Below the pieces are notes generated by a model. The model was not told where the DNA came from. It made no database searches and saw nothing but the letters and a program-made list of their open reading frames with translations. A program made the position numbers and the translations under genes. Shown here piece after piece: positions 47,357-58,503 of a stretch of DNA of 64,000 nucleotides (its first letter is position 1; the number at the start of each line of letters is the position of its first letter). Source of the DNA: Roseiarcus sp963696665 (lineage in GTDB: Bacteria > Pseudomonadota > Alphaproteobacteria > Rhizobiales > Beijerinckiaceae); assembly GCA_963696665.1 (NCBI GenBank), contig CAVOLE010000033.1, forward strand, positions 1-64,000. Reading direction: 5' to 3'.

Positions 47357-48315
47357 ATGGCGCGCAAGTCGGATCACGATGGTTTGCGGCTCGACGAGGC
47401 CGCCCGGGCCGGATGGCTCTATTACGTCGCCGGCAACACCCAGGACGAGATCGCGCGCAAGCTCGGCATTTCTCGTCAGGCGGCGCAGCGCCTGGTGTCG
47501 CTCGCGATCAGCGAGCGGCTGATCAAGGTGAGAACTCGATCATCCGATCGCGCGCTGCATGGAAGCTCGCCGCGGCGCTCAAGCTGCGCTACGACTTGAG
47601 GTTCTGCGAGGTCTCGCCGACTGATCCAGCCTCGACGTCGTCGACGCTTGGCATCGCCCAGGTCGCCGCGGCGGAATTCGAACGCTGGCTGCGCCGGCCC
47701 GAGCCTGCGATCATCGGCATCGGCACGGGCCGCACGATGCGCGCGGTCGCCGACCAGTTGCCGGCGATGGAATGCCCGCAGCACAAGCTGGTCGCGCTGG
47801 TCGGCACCACCAAGACCGATGGCTCGGCTTCGTTCTACGACGTCATCATTCGCGTATCCGACAGCGTGCGCGCGCCGCACTATCCGATGCCGCTGCCGGT
47901 CATCGCCCGCTCGGTCGAGGAGCGCAAGCTCCTGACCAGCCTCGCCTCGGTGAAGAGTATTTTCGATCTCGTCGAACGGACCGACGTGAGTTTCGTCGGC
48001 GTCGGCGCGGTTGGCGACTCGGCCGCCCTGGTGCAGGACGGCATCATCACCCGGCAGGAGGCGGAGGCTTTGCGCCATCTCGGCGCGGTGGGGGAGATCA
48101 CCGGCTGGGCGTTCGATGCGGCCGGTAAGGTGCTGGCTGAAGGGACGAACGAGAGGGTCGCGTCCGCGCCCCTGCGCCGGGCCGAGAACCGGCTCGTCAT
48201 CGGCGTCGCCATGGGGCCCTCGCGCCGGGCGCCTTTGCGCGGGGCGCTCGCCGGGAAACTGATTTCCGGCCTGGTCACGGACGAAGCGACCGCGGAGCAT
48301 CTGCTGCAGCGGTGA
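47357..48315 (+). CDS. SorC/DeoR-type sugar-binding transcriptional regulator, frameshifted
   Basis: A regulator of about 318 residues. The helix-turn-helix is DEAARAGWLYYVAGNTQDEIARKLGISRQAAQRLVSLAISERLIKV. The frame then breaks: removing one A near 47533 and one near 47565 restores the link to KLRYDLRFCEV. The sugar-binding domain includes GIGTGRTMRAVADQLP, VALVGTTKTDGSASFYDVIIRV, FVGVGAVGDSAALVQDGIITRQEAEALRHLGAVGEITGWAFD and VIGVAMGPSRRAPLRGAL. The family binds a phosphorylated or free sugar to switch an adjacent operon. It lies just upstream of smoE and just after the kinase gene, so the polyol operon is its obvious target. Confidence 0.85.
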
Positions 48316-48328
48316 TCGGAGCAAAACC

Positions 48329-48446
48329 GGAACAAATATCGAATTGTTGAGTTGGCATACGCCATTTTGTTCCGCGCAACTGGAAATTTTGGGCCGGGCG
48401 ACTGGAAATTCGCATTGACTCGGGTGGGAGAATATGGCGAATATTC
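48329..48446 (+). promoter_or_regulatory. Control region of the polyol transport operon
   Basis: The region has four elements: an inverted repeat GGAACAAA/TTTGTTCC (48329-48336 and 48366-48373); a direct repeat ACTGGAAATT at 48379 and 48401, 22 bp apart (two helical turns); a -35-like TTGACT (48415-48420); and a small palindrome GAATAT-GGCGA-ATATTC (48430-48446) at the -10. These are candidate operators for the SorC-type regulator encoded immediately upstream. Confidence 0.55.
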
Positions 48447-48498
48447 GCCCGCTAGCTTGGCAAATGCCCATATCGGCATGCCGCACGGAGGAAACGCT

Positions 48499-49815
48499 AT
48501 GAAGGTTCTCGTGAAGGGGCTGCTCGGCGCCGTTGCGCTCGCAGGCTTCTCGCTTCCCGCTTTCGCCGACACAACGCTGACGATCGCGACCGTTAACAAC
48601 AGCGATATGGTCCGTATGCAGGGGCTGACCGACGATTTCACCAAGGCCAATCCCGACATCAAGCTCAACTGGGTCACGCTCGAAGAGAACGTGCTGCGCC
48701 AGAAGGTGACGACCGACATCGCCACGCACGGCGGTCAGTTCGACATTCTGACCATCGGCACATACGAGGTCCCAATCTGGGCCAAGAAGAAGTGGCTGGT
48801 GCCGCTCGACAAACTCGGGGCCGACTACGACGTCAACGACCTCCTGCCGCCGATTCGCGCAGGCCTGTCGGCCGGCGACAAGCTCTACGCCGCGCCATTC
48901 TACGGCGAGAGTTCCTTCGTCATGTACCGCACCGACCTCATGGAGAAGGCCGGCCTCAAGATGCCCGAGAAGCCGACCTGGGACTTCATCAAACAGGCCG
49001 CTGACAAGATGTCGGACAAGGCGGCCGGCGTTTACGGAATCTGTCTGCGCGGCAAGCCGGGCTGGGGTGAGAACATGGCCTTCCTGACCGCCATGTCCAA
49101 TTCCTTCGGGGCGCGGTGGTTCGACGAGAAATGGCAGCCTCAGTTCAACACACCCGAGTGGAAGAAGACGATGGACTTCTACGTCGCGCTGATGAAGGCC
49201 GACGGGCCGCCCGGCGCCTCGTCGAATGGCTTTAATGAGAACCTCGCGCTGTTCAGCGACGGCAAGTGCGGCATGTGGATCGACGCCACGGTCGCGGCTG
49301 GATTCGTGACCGATCCGAAGCAGTCGAAGGTTTCCGACAAGGTCGGCTTCGCGCTCGCGCCCAACGACGGACTCGGCAAGAACGCCAATTGGCTCTGGGC
49401 ATGGTCGCTCGCGGTTCCGGCTGGAACGAGCAAGGCCGAGGCGGCTGAGAAGTTCATTTCATGGGCGACCAGCAAGCACTACACCGACCTCGTCGCCAAG
49501 AAGGACGGTTGGGCCCGCGTTCCTCCGGGAACCCGCACCTCGCTCTACAAGAACCCCGACTATACGAAGGCGGCTCCGTGGGCGGATCTGACGCTCGAGT
49601 CGATCAACTCGGCCGATCCTAACCATCCGACGGTGAAGCCGGTGCCGTATACGGGCGTGCAATTCGTCGCGATCCCAGAGTTCCAGGGCATTGCGACTGA
49701 CACCGGGCAGGACTTTTCCGCGGCGCTGGCGGGATCGATGACCGTCGACCAGGCGCTCGCCAAGGCCCAGGCCAGCACCGAAGCCGCAATGAAGAAGGCC
49801 GGCTACATCAAATGA
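48499..49815 (+). CDS. smoE: Polyol (sorbitol/mannitol) ABC transporter substrate-binding protein
   Basis: A 438-residue exported binding protein. ATG at 48499 follows GGAGGAAACGCT. The signal peptide (VLVKGLLGAVALAGFSLPAFA) is followed by TLTIATVNNSDMVRMQGLTDDF, ENVLRQKVTTDIATHGGQFDILTIGTYEVPIWAKKKWLVPLD, YGESSFVMYRTDLMEKAGLKMP. This pattern is that of SmoE-type sugar-alcohol binding proteins of rhizobia and Rhodobacter. It heads the operon under the control region at 48.33-48.45 kb. The ligand may be mannitol, sorbitol or a pentitol. Confidence 0.9.
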   Translation: MKVLVKGLLGAVALAGFSLPAFADTTLTIATVNNSDMVRMQGLTDDFTKANPDIKLNWVTLEENVLRQKVTTDIATHGGQFDILTIGTYEVPIWAKKKWLVPLDKLGADYDVNDLLPPIRAGLSAGDKLYAAPFYGESSFVMYRTDLMEKAGLKMPEKPTWDFIKQAADKMSDKAAGVYGICLRGKPGWGENMAFLTAMSNSFGARWFDEKWQPQFNTPEWKKTMDFYVALMKADGPPGASSNGFNENLALFSDGKCGMWIDATVAAGFVTDPKQSKVSDKVGFALAPNDGLGKNANWLWAWSLAVPAGTSKAEAAEKFISWATSKHYTDLVAKKDGWARVPPGTRTSLYKNPDYTKAAPWADLTLESINSADPNHPTVKPVPYTGVQFVAIPEFQGIATDTGQDFSAALAGSMTVDQALAKAQASTEAAMKKAGYIK

Positions 49816-49894
49816 GCTAGGCCGCTGACCCGCCGCTTCGCGTTCCATACCTCGCGCGAGGCGGCAGGAAGGGGCGAATCCTCCCCGTCCCCCG

Positions 49895-49920
49895 CCCCCT
49901 TCTCCTTGGCGAGAAGGGGG
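49895..49920 (+). other. Perfect stem-loop between smoE and smoF
   Basis: CCCCCTTCTC-CTTGGC-GAGAAGGGGG forms a 10-bp perfect stem. There is no T run, so it is more likely an intercistronic structure that protects the binding-protein mRNA and lowers permease expression than a terminator. Its sequence type is a common dispersed repeat. Confidence 0.6.
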
Positions 49921-50006
49921 AAGGGAGGAGATGATAAGACAAGTCAAGAAAACCGCATCGGCGATCCGGAAGGGCGGCCGGCGCGCGGGGAGGAGAGGCC
50001 ACTAAG

Positions 50007-50879
50007 ATGGCGACGCAGCAAACAGCGACAGCGGGCCGCGCTCTGGTTTCACCGTCGGTCATCCTGCTCTTCATCTGGATGATCGTGCCCTTGGCGATGA
50101 CGCTCTACTTTTCGACGCTGCGCTACAGCCTGCTCGATCCTGACAACAGCGCCTTTGTCGGACTGCAGAATTACACCTCGTTCCTCACCGACCCGGATTT
50201 CATCGCGGCTCTTATCAATACGCTGGTCCTCGTCATTTCCGTCCTGATCATCAGCGTCGTCGGCGGAATTCTCGTGGCGCTTTTGATGGATCAGCCGGTG
50301 TTCGGCCAGAACATCCTGCGGCTCATGGTGATCGCGCCATTCTTCGTCATGCCGACGGTCAGCGCGCTCGTATGGAAGAACCTTCTGATGAATCCCGATT
50401 CCGGCTTGTTCGCCTGGATCGCGCGCTCTTTGGGCTTCCAGCCGATCGTCTGGTTCACCAACTGGCCGATGCTCTCGGTGATCATCGTCGTCTCATGGGA
50501 ATGGCTGCCGTTCGCGAGCCTGATCCTTCTGACCGCCCTTCAGTCGCTCGACGAAGAGCAGAAGGAGGCGGCCTCGCTCGACGGCGCGGGGCCCATCTCT
50601 TATTTCGGCTATATCGTGCTGCCGCATATCGCGCGCGCGATCACCGTCGTCATCCTGATCGAGACCATCTTTCTCTTAAGCGTGTTTGCCGAAATCTACG
50701 TGACCACGTCCGGCGGTCCCGGCACCGCGACCACGAACATCCCCTTCCTCGTCTATAAGCAGGCGCTCCTCAATTTCGACGTCGGCAGCGCCTCGGCGGG
50801 CGGCATCATCGCGGTCATTCTCGCCAACATCGTCGCGTTCTTCCTGATGCGCATCATCGGCAGGAATCTGGAGGGCTGA
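50007..50879 (+). CDS. smoF: Polyol ABC transporter permease, MalF type
   Basis: A 290-residue inner-membrane permease with six predicted helices. It has the EAA loop EAASLDGAGPISYFGYIVLP (about residues 195-214), which contacts the ATPase, and VGLQNYTSFLTDPDF, a family start. GGAGGAG precedes the ATG at 50007. Its partner smoG follows four bases later. It matches the smoF position in the locus, but the substrate cannot be told from a permease. Confidence 0.88.
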   Translation: MATQQTATAGRALVSPSVILLFIWMIVPLAMTLYFSTLRYSLLDPDNSAFVGLQNYTSFLTDPDFIAALINTLVLVISVLIISVVGGILVALLMDQPVFGQNILRLMVIAPFFVMPTVSALVWKNLLMNPDSGLFAWIARSLGFQPIVWFTNWPMLSVIIVVSWEWLPFASLILLTALQSLDEEQKEAASLDGAGPISYFGYIVLPHIARAITVVILIETIFLLSVFAEIYVTTSGGPGTATTNIPFLVYKQALLNFDVGSASAGGIIAVILANIVAFFLMRIIGRNLEG

Positions 50880-50883
50880 TAAG

Positions 50884-51714
50884 ATGGCGATCAAGAAAAC
50901 CGTCGGCGAGCGCATTGGGGTCACGATCCTCGCCTGGGTCGTCGCCTTCCTGATCTTCTTCCCGATCCTGTGGACGTTTCTGACGAGCTTCAAGAGCGAA
51001 CTCGACGCCATCGCCATGCCGCCGAAGTTCCTCTTTTTCAACTGGACGCTGGAGAACTACGCCGAGGTGCAGGAGCACTCGAACTATCTCAAGTTCGCCT
51101 TCAATTCGGTCGTGCTGTCGATCGGCGCGAACCTGATTGGTCTTCTGATCGCGGTTCCCGCCGCCTGGTCGATGGCGTTCGCGCCGGGCAAATACACCAA
51201 GGACCTCTTGATGTGGATGCTGTCGACCAAGATGATGCCGGCGGTCGGCGTGCTGGTGCCGATCTACCTCCTGTTTAAGACCCTGCACCTGCTTGACAGC
51301 CTGATCGGCATTGGCCTCGTCTTGATGCTGCTCAACCTGCCGCTTCTGATCTGGATGCTCTACACCTACTTCAAGGAGATCCCGAACGATATTCTTGAAG
51401 CGGCGCGCATGGACGGGGCGTCGCTTTTGAACGAGATCGTGTATGTGCTGACCCCGATGGCTGTGCCGGGCATTGCTTCGACGATGCTGCTTGCGATCAT
51501 CCTGTCGTGGAACGAGGCGTTCTGGACTCTCAATCTCACGACATCGAACGCCGCGCCGCTCACCCAGTTCATCGCCTCCTTCTCGGCGCCGGAGGGGTTC
51601 TTCTGGGCCAAGCTTTCGGCGGCCTCGACGCTCGCGATCGCGCCGATCCTCATCCTCGGCTGGTTCTCGCAGAAGCAGCTTGTCCGAGGCCTGACCTTCG
51701 GCGCAGTGAAGTGA
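50884..51714 (+). CDS. smoG: Polyol ABC transporter permease, MalG type
   Basis: A 276-residue inner-membrane permease. The N-terminal helix is VTILAWVVAFLIFFPILWTFLTSFKSE. The EAA loop is EAARMDGASLLNEIVYVLTPMAVPGI, and the C-terminal GWFSQKQLVRGLTFGAVK closely resembles SmoG/ThuG-type proteins. Four bases separate it from smoF and 24 from smoK, so the transport genes are one transcript. Confidence 0.9.
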   Translation: MAIKKTVGERIGVTILAWVVAFLIFFPILWTFLTSFKSELDAIAMPPKFLFFNWTLENYAEVQEHSNYLKFAFNSVVLSIGANLIGLLIAVPAAWSMAFAPGKYTKDLLMWMLSTKMMPAVGVLVPIYLLFKTLHLLDSLIGIGLVLMLLNLPLLIWMLYTYFKEIPNDILEAARMDGASLLNEIVYVLTPMAVPGIASTMLLAIILSWNEAFWTLNLTTSNAAPLTQFIASFSAPEGFFWAKLSAASTLAIAPILILGWFSQKQLVRGLTFGAVK

Positions 51715-51738
51715 TTTTGGATTGAAGGAACAGCAGCC

Positions 51739-52740
<1,002 letters not shown>

Positions 52741-52799
52741 CGGCGGGCGAGCGACGAACGCGTCAGCTCCAGGTTTGACTTTATGAGTGGGTTCGAATC

Positions 52800-54284
<1,485 letters not shown>

Positions 54285-54410
54285 GCTGGCGACATCGCGG
54301 TGGAGGCCTAGGCCCCATGTATCTCGAGCCTGATGACCGGGTCGATCGTGCTGGCTGACGGCGGCTATACGTGCTGGTAAACCCAGGCAGATTGCGTTTG
54401 GGTCGAACCG

Positions 54411-54545
54411 TGATCGTCATTGCGAGCCATAGGGCGTCGAAAGACGCCCGTCCTTCCGGACGGGCTACGGCGAAGCAATCCAGGAGTCATCGGGCGCCCT
54501 ACGGCCCCCTGGATCGCCACGCCGCTTCGCTCCTCGCGATGACGA
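54411..54545. repeat. Dispersed palindromic repeat
   Basis: The ends are inverted: CGTCATTGCGAG through GAAGCAATCCAGG on the left, and CCTGGATCGCCACG through CTCGCGATGACG on the right. GTCATTGCGAGC-type palindromes are abundant in many bacterial genomes. Internal hairpins GGGCGTCGAAAGACGCCC and CCGTCCTTCCGGACGG add structure. It fills the gap between mtlK and the SDR gene, so those two may not share one transcript. Confidence 0.75.
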
Positions 54546-54599
54546 TTCCGTCCAAACGCAGCGTGCTCTAAGCGGCGTTGATCAAGCGGGAAGGGCGAT

Positions 54600-55391
54600 A
54601 TGGATCTCGGGCTCAAGGGGAAGGTCGCTGTCATCACGGGCGGCAGCGTCGGTATTGGTCTTGCGATCGCCGAGGGCCTCGCGGCCGAGGGCGTCGACAT
54701 CGTGATCGCCGCCCGGCACGTCGAGCGGGTTCGCGGCGAGGCGAGCCGCATCGCCAAATCCTTCGGCGTCCGGGCGGAGGGGGTGGCCTGCGACGTCGCC
54801 AAGCGCGAGGGGACGGAAGACCTTATCGCCGACGTGAAGCGGCTGTTCGGCGGCGCCGACATCCTCATCAACAACGCCGGCGCCGGCAGCAACGAGACGG
54901 TGATGGAGGCGCCGGACGAGAAATGGCAGGCCTATTGGGATCTGCACGTGATGGCGGCGGTGAGGCTCGCGCGCGGCCTTGCGCCGTTGATGAAGGAGCG
55001 CGGCGGCGGCGTCATTCTGCACAACGCCTCGATCTGCGCCGCCCAGCCGCTGTGGTACGAGCCAATCTACAACGTGACCAAGGCGGCGCTGATGATGTTC
55101 TCGAAGACGCTTTCGACCGAACTCATCGGCGACAACATCCGCGTCGATTGCGTCAATCCGGGCCTGATCCTGACGCCCGATTGGATCAAGACGGCAAAGC
55201 AGCTCAGCGCCGACAAGGGCGGCGACTATGAGGCCTATCTCGACAGCGTCGCGCGCGAGCACGCGCCGATCAAGCGATTCGCGACGCCCGAGGAACTGGC
55301 CAATTTCTTCGTCTTCCTCTGCTCGGACCGCGCGAGCTATTCCGTCGGCTCTACCTATTACGTCGACGGGGGAATGCTGAAGTCGGTGTAG
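54600..55391 (+). CDS. SDR family oxidoreductase, possible polyol dehydrogenase
   Basis: A 263-residue classical SDR. It has the cofactor loop TGGSVGIGLAIAEGL, NNAGAGSNE, a catalytic Ser in ILHNASICAA, YNVTK with Tyr and Lys, PGLILTPDW after the active site, and YYVDGGMLK at the end. It follows mtlK, and in other polyol loci an SDR (SmoS) oxidises sorbitol to fructose. The same role, or ribitol oxidation, is possible here. The family cannot set the substrate. AGCGGGAAGGGCGAT precedes the ATG. Confidence 0.85.
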   Translation: MDLGLKGKVAVITGGSVGIGLAIAEGLAAEGVDIVIAARHVERVRGEASRIAKSFGVRAEGVACDVAKREGTEDLIADVKRLFGGADILINNAGAGSNETVMEAPDEKWQAYWDLHVMAAVRLARGLAPLMKERGGGVILHNASICAAQPLWYEPIYNVTKAALMMFSKTLSTELIGDNIRVDCVNPGLILTPDWIKTAKQLSADKGGDYEAYLDSVAREHAPIKRFATPEELANFFVFLCSDRASYSVGSTYYVDGGMLKSV

Positions 55392-55420
55392 GCCGTATTA
55401 TAGCCCCGCCGCTTGTAGCC

Positions 55421-55499
55421 GCGCTCCATAGCCCGTCGATAGACAAGCGTCCTTGAGGACGCCGTTTGGAGCGCAGCCGACGCGGTCAACGACCGCGTC
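55421..55499. other. Highly structured gap between convergent genes
   Basis: Nested stems: GCGCTCCA (55421-55428) pairs with TGGAGCGC (55467-55474) around an inner hairpin GCGTCC-TTGA-GGACGC (55447-55462). A second hairpin, GACGCGGTC-AAC-GACCGCGTC (55479-55499), follows. It could serve as a bidirectional terminator for the SDR and BON genes, although T runs are missing, or as a folded repeat element. Confidence 0.5.
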
Positions 55500-55521
55500 T
55501 ACAGGGCCTATGGCAGCCAAC

Positions 55522-55788
55522 TCAATGGTGGCTTTGCGCCATCTCTTCGGGTTGCGGGTGCGCCGCTCGAACGTCCGCCAGGCGGATCCGGTTGGTGACG
55601 CCGGCGACGCCCGCAACGCTTTTCGCGTCGGACTCGGCGCAGGCTCGTTGATAAGGCAGGTCCACCATCCCGGAAACCGTGACCCAGCCGTTCTCGACGT
55701 CGACGTTCAACCGGTCCCGGGGGACCGCAAGATCCCAATGGATCGCGTTCAAAACGCGCATACGCAGGTCTTCGCTCATGAGCGGCAT
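55522..55788 (-). CDS. Single BON-domain protein
   Basis: An 88-residue protein. The start is ATG at 55788 after GGGGAGGAGG. Residues 7-75 form a BON domain (RMRVLNAIHWDLAVPRDRL, VDVENGWVTVSGMVDLPYQ, SVAGVAGVTNRIRLAD), which binds lipid or membrane. Related rhizobial proteins carry two or three BON units, so this one may be shortened; the tail HPQPEEMAQSHH is not conserved. It has no signal peptide. The function is unknown, probably in envelope or osmotic stress. Confidence 0.75.
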   Translation of the reverse strand: MPLMSEDLRMRVLNAIHWDLAVPRDRLNVDVENGWVTVSGMVDLPYQRACAESDAKSVAGVAGVTNRIRLADVRAAHPQPEEMAQSHH

Positions 55789-55954
55789 CTCGACCTCCTC
55801 CCCGCGCCAAAAGATTTTGATGTTTAGTCGCGAGGCTTTCGACGATCTCGTTAGCACGAGCGCCAGCCCAGCTCCTTGACGCGAATCAAACCATAACGTG
55901 CCAGTTGAGCGGAATTTTGACAGGATCGCCGAAAGAAGAGCCTGACGTGCCTAG

Positions 55955-57110
55955 TCAGATCTGCGCCCGCGGCTCGGACTCCACGAATACCCCCTCGTCG
56001 ACATCCATGGCGTTGCCGCGCCAGGTGACGTTGCGGCCCGACCAACCCCCCGCCCACAGGAACGGCAGGAGGACGTCGCGCGTAAGCCAGGCCGCGGGAC
56101 TTCGCCACGACAGCGGCCACCCGGCGGTGAAGGCGAGGATCGCCTCGGCGCCGTAACAGAACACTGCCGCCAGCACGGCGCCGACGACCGGGTCCACCCC
56201 GAAGACCGGAGCAGCCGACAGCGGCGGCGACGAAGGTGATAAGGCTGGTCGTCAAAACCTCGGGGGCAAAGAAGAATGGGAACGTGACGCGCCTCAGCCG
56301 CGCCCAGCGAAGCTGGCGGGACCAGACGTCGCGCAGCCGTCGCTTTCCGAGCGGCTGCTGGAACGGCCGGTCAACGAGATGGGCGTTGAACCCTTGCGCC
56401 CGGATGAGCTTCGTCGCCGCGGCGTCTTCCGCGATTTCCGCCGCCAAAGCTTCGATGCTTCCGCCCGCTTCCAGTATCTCCCGACGCCACAGCATGGTCT
56501 TGCCCTGGGCGAAGCCGTAGCCGCAGGATTCGCCCGCATATTGCCAGCGCGCCTGATAGGTGTTGAGAAAGGCGCACTCGATTTCGGCGGCGAAGTTCTC
56601 AGGACGAGAGCCGATCGGCGGGGCGCAGACAATGCCGGTGTCGGGGCGCCAGCGCGCAAGCAAGCGCTGAATGTAATCGGCGGGCATCAACACATTGGAA
56701 TCGGCGATGATCACCCAATCGTAGCGGGCCGCCTTCCATCCCTTGACGACATTGTTGAGTTTGGGGTTGGCGCTGATCCGGTCGTCGCCAATCAACAGGC
56801 GCGCTTCGCGATTTGGGTTGGCCGCGATTGCGCCCCGAACCAGGGGCGCGATCGGGTCGTCGCCGTTGGCGAGGCAGAAGACGATCTCATAGCTCGGATA
56901 TTCGAGCGCGAAGATCGACCGCAGCGTCTCCCGTGAAAAGGTCTCGACGCCGCACAAGGGCTGCACGATGGTGACGCTCGGCGCGTCCTTTGGCGGAGGC
57001 AGCGAGGCGCCGGACCGCCGCCTGCACCGCCGCGCGGCGAGCGCAACGCTCAGCCCGTGCATTCCCGCGCTGGTAGCGCAAATCCCCGCCGCCAGGGCGC
57101 CTATAGTCAT
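55955..57110 (-). CDS. GT21-like glycosyltransferase (ceramide glucosyltransferase family), frameshifted
   Basis: A membrane-associated glycosyltransferase of about 385 residues. It has an N-terminal helix, then SVTIVQPLCGVE, YEIVFCLANGDD, ADSNVLMPADYIQRLL (metal-binding Asp), FAQGKTMLWRREIL, the catalytic EDAAATK and QLRWARLRR (the (Q/R)xxRW motif). After TFVAAAVG the frame breaks near 56215; the C-terminal membrane part continues as VDPVVGAVLAAVFCYGAEAI to SEPRAQI. It would glycosylate a lipid acceptor such as ceramide, diacylglycerol or a hopanoid; the acceptor is open. It is divergent from gltX with a 76-base gap. Confidence 0.82.
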
Positions 57111-57186
57111 GGGGGCAGATTACCCGAATCACAAGGCCATGTCACACCATATTGCGGCGGCCGCGCGACGCTTCTATGAAGGCCGA

Positions 57187-58503
57187 ATGGCCTCTCTTCC
57201 GGTCGTCCGGTTCGCGCCATCGCCGACCGGCCGCATCCATATCGGCAACGCCCGCACCGCTCTGCTCAACTGGCTCTTCGCCCGCCGTCGCGGGGGGACG
57301 TTCATCCTGCGCTTCGACGACACGGATCTCGAGCGCTCGAGGAGGGAATACGCCGACGCGATCGAGGCGGATCTGGAATGGCTTGGAATTCGTCCGGACC
57401 TCAAGCGCCGCCAGTCGGAGCGGATGGCGGCTTACGACGAGGCGGCCGAGAAGCTTAAAGATCTCGGCCGCCTGTACCCGGCCTATGAGACGGCGGAGGA
57501 ACTCGATCGGCGCCGCAAGCGCCAGCAGGCGCGCGGGCTTCCCCCGATCTATGACCGCGCCGCCTTGCGGCTCACGGCGGACGAGCGGGCTCAGCTCGAA
57601 GCCTCGGGCCGCAAGCCGCATTGGCGCTTTCGCCTCGAGCCGACGACCGTGCGCTGGGACGACATGGTGCGCGGCGAGAGCCATATCGATTGCGCCTCGC
57701 TCTCCGATCCGGTGCTGCGCCGCGAGGATGGAACGTATCTCTACACGCTGCCCTCTGTGGTCGACGACATCGATTTCGGCGTGACGCATGTCATTCGCGG
57801 CGAGGATCACGTCACCAACACCGCCGTGCAGATCCAGATTTTCGAGGCTCTCGCGGGCTCAAGCCCAAGCTTCGGCCACCACAACCTCCTGACCGACGCC
57901 GGGGGCGGAGGACTGTCCAAGCGCTCGGGCGCGCTGTCGATCGCCGCGCTCCGCGAAAAAGGAATCGAGTCGCTCGCCGTCGCCGCGCTCGCAGTCATGG
58001 TGGGTTCGGCCGAGGCGGTGCGTCCGGTCGCCTCGCTTGACGAACTGGCGAACCTGATCGACCTCTCGCAACTCTCCCACGGCGCGGCCCGGTTTGACGA
58101 AGCCGAGCTCGAGGCGCTTTCGGCGCGCACGCTGCACCGGGCGCCCTATGCTGCGGTCGCTGACCGGCTGGCCGCGCTCGGCGTCGCCGGCCCCAACGCG
58201 GAGGCGCTTTGGCTGGCGGTTCGGGGCAACCTTTCGCGCCTCGAGGATGCGGCGAAGTGGCGACAAGTGGCGGAGGGCGAGGTCGCTCCGATCGTCGAGG
58301 ACCCCGACTATCTCAAGCTCGCCGCCTCGTGCGCTCCGGAAGGCCCCTGGGACCAGTCGACCTGGGCCGCGTGGACGGCGCGCCTCAAGGAGGCGACAGG
58401 CCGCAAGGGGCGCGCGCTGTTTCACCCTTTGCGCCTGGCCTTGACAGGCCAGGAGGCGGGGCCGGAGCTCGCGGCTTCTCTTGCCGCTGATTGGCCGCGC
58501 TAA
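57187..58503 (+). CDS. gltX: Glutamate--tRNA ligase
   Basis: A 438-residue class I aminoacyl-tRNA synthetase. It has the HIGH-like motif HIGN (residues 18-21) within VRFAPSPTGRIHIGNART, RFDDTD, HVIRGEDHVTNT, and a KMSKS-like LSKRSGA. A short C-terminal anticodon-binding domain follows. Alphaproteobacteria often have two GluRS proteins; the modest length fits the shorter, GluRS2-like type, so tRNA specificity may be partial. The start is ATG at 57187 (GAAGG upstream); earlier ATGs at 57139 and 57115 are possible. The stop overlaps the end of the convergent DUF2865 gene. Confidence 0.92.
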   Translation: MASLPVVRFAPSPTGRIHIGNARTALLNWLFARRRGGTFILRFDDTDLERSRREYADAIEADLEWLGIRPDLKRRQSERMAAYDEAAEKLKDLGRLYPAYETAEELDRRRKRQQARGLPPIYDRAALRLTADERAQLEASGRKPHWRFRLEPTTVRWDDMVRGESHIDCASLSDPVLRREDGTYLYTLPSVVDDIDFGVTHVIRGEDHVTNTAVQIQIFEALAGSSPSFGHHNLLTDAGGGGLSKRSGALSIAALREKGIESLAVAALAVMVGSAEAVRPVASLDELANLIDLSQLSHGAARFDEAELEALSARTLHRAPYAAVADRLAALGVAGPNAEALWLAVRGNLSRLEDAAKWRQVAEGEVAPIVEDPDYLKLAASCAPEGPWDQSTWAAWTARLKEATGRKGRALFHPLRLALTGQEAGPELAASLAADWPR

